16,511 nt of DNA from CAZTVF01 sp964616985 (GTDB lineage Bacteria > Planctomycetota > Phycisphaerae > SM23-33). A program made the position numbers and the translations under genes. Below, piece after piece: positions 13,463 through 16,511 of the stretch (the stretch's first letter is position 1; each line of letters starts with the position of its first letter). The stretch is from the NCBI GenBank assembly GCA_964616985.1, contig CAZTVF010000118.1, positions 1 to 16,511 on the forward strand, read 5' to 3'. The notes beneath the pieces were generated by a model. It made no database searches and was not told the origin of the DNA. It saw only the letters and a program-made list of their open reading frames with translations.

Positions 13463-13508
13463 GGGTGCCATGCTTTTAGGTCCGAAGGGCCAAAAGCATG
13501 TTTACAGG
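13463..13508 (+). terminator. 46-nt hairpin repeat, copy 1 (family E), likely also a terminator
   Basis: The stem catgctttt-(a)-ggtcc pairs with gggcc-aaaagcatg around a gaa loop, giving 14 base pairs with one bulge. It lies 20 bp after the redoxin stop codon. The outer motif is gggtgcc and the other end is tttacagg. The position fits transcription termination of the redoxin gene, but its exact copies downstream show that it is a repeat unit. Confidence 0.65.
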
Positions 13509-13563
13509 AACCTGTGGTGGAAGCGATGCGCCGGTGACACGTTTCTGATGAATGCTCCAGATG

Positions 13564-13609
13564 CCTGTAAACATGCTTTTGCCCCTGCGGGGCTAAAAGC
13601 ATGGCACCC
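13564..13609 (-). repeat. 46-nt hairpin repeat, copy 2 (family E), inverted
   Basis: On the minus strand this reads gggtgccatgcttttagcc, then a short loop, then ggcaaaagcatgtttacagg. It has the same length and ends as copy 1 but lies in opposite orientation, so copies 1 and 2 form an inverted pair with their tttacagg ends facing each other across 55 bp. Confidence 0.85.
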
Positions 13610-13632
13610 AAACGCGCTGCACCGAGAACCTC

Positions 13633-13678
13633 CCTGTAGACATGCTTTTGCCTTTGCGGGGCTAAAAGCATGGCACCC
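13633..13678 (-). repeat. 46-nt hairpin repeat, copy 3 (family E)
   Basis: It is again exactly 46 nt, in the same orientation as copy 2 and 23 bp beyond it, with a few changes (cctgtaga at the inner end, gcctttgcggggc in the loop). It ends 8 bp before the dehydrogenase stop codon on the other strand, and may terminate that operon. Confidence 0.85.
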
Positions 13679-13686
13679 CCGACATC

Positions 13687-15006
13687 TCACCCCCACTGCT
13701 GCACGATCTCGGCGGCGCAGGCGGGCATCAGGCCCAGGAGGTGCGCGAGGTCGAGGACGGTGAAGCGGGAGCGGATCTCGTGCGCGTGCGAGAAGGCGGT
13801 CAGGAGGCGGGCGGGATCGCAGCCAATGTCGGCCGCGCGGCAGGCGGCTCCGGCGTCGCGCAACGCCGCGTGAATCGTCTCTGGCGGGCGGAGCATCGCC
13901 GCCAACTGGCTGCGAAGTTCGTCCCACCGGTTGCCCCGCGACATCGCCAGCCGCGCCTGCTCGTATCTCGGCTGCTTCGCCGCGTACTCCGCCGCCATCG
14001 CACTGCCGAGGGGGCCCCAGAATCGCTCATCCACGCCGGCCGGCGGCGCGGCGAATTGCGGCGATTCCACCGCCAGCACGCGGCGGTACAGTTCCGCCGC
14101 CAGCACCGTGCCCACCCCCACCTGCCGGCCATGAAGATCGTGTGCCCGCCCATCCACGCCCGCCATCATGTCCAGGCAGTGCGAGACCATGTGCTCGCCG
14201 CCAGAGGACGGGGCGGACGTCTCGGCCATCGTCATCGCCGCCCCCGTCAGCAGCAGTGCGTCGAGCAGCGCCGCAATGGCCGCGGGCTTGCACTGGCGGA
14301 CGTCGTGCGGATGCTGCAGGTACAGCGGCTCGATCTCGGCGATCAGCCCCACCGAGCGGGCGCAGTAATAGTCGCCGAACAGCGCGTGGTTCATGAACCA
14401 GTCGGCCGAGCTGACGCTCTTGGCCACCACGTCGCCCAGGCCCGAGGCCGTGAGCTCGAACGGGGCCGCACACAGCACCCGCGGGGCGGCCAGCACCGCC
14501 AGCGGCGGCTTGCCCCGCAGCAGCGTCTTGAGCCCGCAGACCGTGGGGGCGATGTTCGCCGACGTGTAGCCGTTCATGCTGGCGGCCGTGGCGAAGGTGA
14601 TGAACGGCAGGCCCCGATCGGTGGCGATCCACTTGCCCAGGTCGCTCACGACGCCCGAGCCCACCGGCACGATCAGGTTCACCTCGCCCAGTCGCTTTGC
14701 CAGGATCTCCTTGGTGACGTCGTCGCACACCGGCGAGGCGCCCGCGTGCGGGTCCTCCACCGCCAGCGAGTGCACCGTCAGCCCGGCCGCGCACAGCGCC
14801 TCGGCCACGGCAGCGCCGGCGACCTGCCACGTGCGGGCATCGGACACGACGGCCAGCCGGCGGGCGGCGGGCGCGTGGCGGCGGCACGCGGCCGGGAGTT
14901 GTGCAATGGCGTCATCGGCCAGCACGATCTCGCGCGGCTCGATCCGGTGCGTCTTGCCGCATTCGCAGGCGAAGGTGCGACCGAAGATGTCGAGGCTATT
15001 TGTCAT
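13687..15006 (-). CDS. Glycerol-1-phosphate dehydrogenase (AraM/EgsA type)
   Basis: This 439-aa protein reduces dihydroxyacetone phosphate to sn-glycerol-1-phosphate with NAD(P)H. It belongs to the metal-dependent iron-alcohol dehydrogenase superfamily. The N-terminal CECGKTH (14-20) is typical of AraM-like members. Nucleotide binding is shown by VPVGSGVVSDLGKW (113-126) and ATAASMNGYTSANIAP (139-154). Metal ligands are predicted as Asp192 in GLGDVVAK, His272 in SSGGEHMVSH and His292 in DLHGRQVGVG, with the spacing expected. The C-terminal third is helical and complete. The ATG at 15006 has GGAG 8 bp upstream and begins MTNSLDIFG; the frame continues upstream only as a shadow of the membrane protein gene. 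Its start overlaps the preceding gene by 11 bp (ATGACAAATAG), so translation is coupled. It may supply a G1P backbone for an unusual lipid or head group. Confidence 0.92.
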   Translation of the reverse strand: MTNSLDIFGRTFACECGKTHRIEPREIVLADDAIAQLPAACRRHAPAARRLAVVSDARTWQVAGAAVAEALCAAGLTVHSLAVEDPHAGASPVCDDVTKEILAKRLGEVNLIVPVGSGVVSDLGKWIATDRGLPFITFATAASMNGYTSANIAPTVCGLKTLLRGKPPLAVLAAPRVLCAAPFELTASGLGDVVAKSVSSADWFMNHALFGDYYCARSVGLIAEIEPLYLQHPHDVRQCKPAAIAALLDALLLTGAAMTMAETSAPSSGGEHMVSHCLDMMAGVDGRAHDLHGRQVGVGTVLAAELYRRVLAVESPQFAAPPAGVDERFWGPLGSAMAAEYAAKQPRYEQARLAMSRGNRWDELRSQLAAMLRPPETIHAALRDAGAACRAADIGCDPARLLTAFSHAHEIRSRFTVLDLAHLLGLMPACAAEIVQQWG

Positions 15007-16511
15007 TCGCGTCGCTCCCGAGATAGAAGAACCAGACCCGTCGCCCCTGCGGCCCCGCGGCCTGCGGGCCGGGGCGCAGCACGCGGCGGAGGTCGGCGGC
15101 CAGGCCCTCGTCGTCGAACACGAGGAACGTGACGCTGCCGCAGCGGCCGACCTCGTCGAGGATGCCCTCGGGCGTCTTGTCCAGCGGCTCGCCCAGGTAG
15201 CGGGCCTGCGTCCAGTAGGAGGCAAACAGGCCGCTGTACCAGTGATTCGAGGCGACCATGCCGGCGAGGTTGTGCTTCGTCGCGATCTGCCTCAGCCACG
15301 CCGCCCGCTCGCCGGCCGGAAGGTGCTCGTCGCGAAGGGCGACAACGGAGTGAACGACGATGGACGCCAGCAGGACACCCGCCGCCGCGCCGGCGAGGAG
15401 ACGCCCAACGGGTTTGGGCGACGCAGCCACGGGCGGGACGCCCGTGCTACGGGGCGAGACGCAAGCGGAGTCGGCAGGGTTCCGGATCACGGCCGAATGC
15501 TCCACGGGCGAGACGCCCGTGCTACGGGGGCCGGCGGAGTCTCGGGTGATGGCGGCGAGCAGGGAGAAGAAGATGGCGATGGCGAGGGCCCAGAGGGGCC
15601 ACAGCAGGCGGTCGTATACCCACAGCGGCAACAGGCCGCCCATGTAGATCAAGGCTGACGCCAGCGCCCACGTCCGCAGCGTGGGCCGCGGGTCGCAAAG
15701 CTTCTTTCGCGGCGGCCAGGCCAGCACGGCCGCGACGACCATCCCCGCCAGCAGCAGCGACAGCGTGTCCATCCGCCAGAGCGATTGTCCCACGTGCAGC
15801 GCGTTGATGGCCGCGATCTGCGCCCGGCCCTGCAGTTCGCCGATGCCCTGCCCGCGCCACGTCGGCCAGCGGTACGGGATCTCGACGGGGTTTTCCCAGC
15901 TGGTGATGCGGCCGGTGCAAGGCGTCTGGATCATGTGCACCGGCAGCGGCCCATCCATCGCCAGCGGCCCCCACGAGGCACTGGAGCAGCCGTTGGTGCT
16001 GATGCACGCCTGCCCCGCCTGCCTGCTGATGACGGCCAGCCACGGCATCGCCGCCGTCATCATCGCAATGTACGCCACCGCGACCGCAGCCGCCAAGCGG
16101 CCGCTCTTCCTCGTAGGGTGGGCAGGCCTGCCCACCATAGACTCCGTCGAATCCACACCGTCGGGGTGCGTTCCGGTGCCATCGCCGGCGCCTTGGCCAT
16201 TCGATTGATCAAGGTTCTTGGTGGGCAAGCCTGCCCACCCTACGGCGGCTACGGCGGCGCGCCTCACCCACCAACTCAAGACAAAGGTCATGGCCAGGTG
16301 CACGAGGACGACGGGCAGGGCATACGCCTTGATCATGTAGCACAGCCCGCCCACCGCCCCGGCGGCCACCGCGCGGCCGACCGTGGGGGCATGCACGAGT
16401 CGTATGGAGATTGCGAAATACCACGTCAACCCCGCGGCGAGCATCAGGTCGGGCGTGATCCCCTTATCGGCCAGCCGCCCAACGAGGCCGACCTTCTCTT
16501 CCCGGCTCATC
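14996..16511 (-). CDS. Polytopic membrane protein, possibly a GT-C glycosyltransferase (5' end outside window)
   Basis: At least 504 residues are visible and the frame is open to the window edge. Hydrophobic segments appear at about 22-41, 46-82, 138-160, 250-266, 281-322 and 368-390 of the visible part, with a long exported loop (about 165-245, containing GCSSASWGPLAMDGPLP) and a soluble C-terminal domain of about 115 residues that reads like the tail of GT39/ArnT-type glycosyltransferases (NHWYSGLFASYWTQARYLGEP). The DE-type catalytic motif of such enzymes would lie before the window, so the family is inference. A Met at 16510 exists, but TPDLMLAAGLTWY just after it looks internal. Two insertions of dispersed palindromes lie in frame (about residues 89-133 and 328-361), the latter giving PRSTGVSPV and PRSTGVPPV. 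It overlaps the dehydrogenase gene and is surely in one operon with it. Confidence 0.8.
   Translation of the reverse strand, partial: MSREEKVGLVGRLADKGITPDLMLAAGLTWYFAISIRLVHAPTVGRAVAAGAVGGLCYMIKAYALPVVLVHLAMTFVLSWWVRRAAVAAVGWAGLPTKNLDQSNGQGAGDGTGTHPDGVDSTESMVGRPAHPTRKSGRLAAAVAVAYIAMMTAAMPWLAVISRQAGQACISTNGCSSASWGPLAMDGPLPVHMIQTPCTGRITSWENPVEIPYRWPTWRGQGIGELQGRAQIAAINALHVGQSLWRMDTLSLLLAGMVVAAVLAWPPRKKLCDPRPTLRTWALASALIYMGGLLPLWVYDRLLWPLWALAIAIFFSLLAAITRDSAGPRSTGVSPVEHSAVIRNPADSACVSPRSTGVPPVAASPKPVGRLLAGAAAGVLLASIVVHSVVALRDEHLPAGERAAWLRQIATKHNLAGMVASNHWYSGLFASYWTQARYLGEPLDKTPEGILDEVGRCGSVTFLVFDDEGLAADLRRVLRPGPQAAGPQGRRVWFFYLGSDANDK
15428..15454 (-). repeat. Family A palindrome inside the membrane protein gene, copy 1
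   Basis: CACGGGCG-gga-CGCCCGTG (15428-15446) followed by ctacgggg. It is in frame and encodes the peptide PRSTGVPPV on the minus strand. It is a direct repeat of 15503-15529, 75 bp away. Confidence 0.8.
15503..15529 (-). repeat. Family A palindrome inside the membrane protein gene, copy 2
   Basis: CACGGGCG-aga-CGCCCGTG (15503-15521) followed by ctacgggg. It encodes PRSTGVSPV on the minus strand, in the loop between two hydrophobic segments. Confidence 0.8.
16113..16243. repeat. Inverted pair of family B palindromes inside the membrane protein gene
   Basis: GGTGGGCAGGCCTGCCCACC (16117-16136) is a perfect 20-nt palindrome with a gtag prefix at 16113. A near copy, ggtgggcaagcctgcccacc with ctac suffix, lies at 16220-16243 in opposite orientation. 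They enclose about 83 bp that encodes a hydrophilic Gly/Thr/Asp-rich loop. The whole insertion keeps the reading frame. Confidence 0.8.

Noticed and set aside
13463..13678. Possible CRISPR array from the three similar 46-nt units
   Set aside because: The units are hairpins in mixed orientation with unequal gaps (55 and 23 bp). CRISPR repeats are in one orientation with even spacers, and no cas gene is present.
13741..15132. 463-codon plus-strand open frame opposite the dehydrogenase
   Set aside because: The minus strand has all metal and nucleotide motifs of glycerol-1-phosphate dehydrogenase. The plus frame is Arg/Gly/His-biased.

Overview
The window is a GC-rich bacterial chromosome segment, most likely from the Planctomycetota and probably class Phycisphaerae. 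This placement is inference. It rests on the very high GC content, on the many dispersed 'cacgggcgtctcgcccgtg' and 'ggtgggcaggcctgcccacc' type palindromes (which translate into RDARAT-like spurious peptides familiar from planctomycete genomes), and on the mix of STAS/HATPase partner-switching genes, a Hanks kinase and a glycerol-1-phosphate dehydrogenase. No rRNA or taxonomic marker long enough to prove it is present.

Left part (1-6206, plus strand). The 3' end of pyrH (UMP kinase) and a complete frr (ribosome recycling factor) form a housekeeping pair, followed by two hairpins and tRNA-Lys(UUU). A 440-bp gap with a palindromic repeat leads to an exported SGNH-type hydrolase. A strong -35/-10 region then precedes tRNA-Glu(UUC), which lies just before an exported helical protein with four LTxxQ-like motifs and a large (890 aa) exported TPR-like protein.

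Middle (6432-10098, minus strand). A signalling cluster reads, in transcription order, membrane-anchored Ser/Thr kinase, a large hairpin, STAS protein, RsbW-like HATPase, second STAS protein. The last three are spaced 7-13 bp apart and look like one partner-switching operon. No sigma factor or PP2C phosphatase is in the window. Upstream of it is a solitary radical SAM protein with a cysteine-rich C-terminal region.

Right part (10099-16511). A 473-bp intergenic region, most of it a composite palindromic element, separates the radical SAM gene from a divergent 655-aa protein. That protein has an N-terminal gamma-glutamylcyclotransferase (AIG2-like) domain and a C-terminal region resembling amidoligase/carboxylate-amine ligases. 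This fusion is the most interesting gene here, and it appears to be transcribed as a leaderless mRNA. It is followed by a patchwork of palindromes, an exported thioredoxin-fold redoxin, an inverted set of three 46-nt hairpin repeats, and a convergent operon of a polytopic membrane protein (5' cut by the window edge) overlapping a glycerol-1-phosphate dehydrogenase by 11 bp. The membrane protein gene contains in-frame copies of the dispersed palindromes.

The window's second theme is these palindromes. At least four sequence families occur, several as inverted pairs resembling REPINs, between genes and inside one gene. No transposase of the RAYT type is present in the window.
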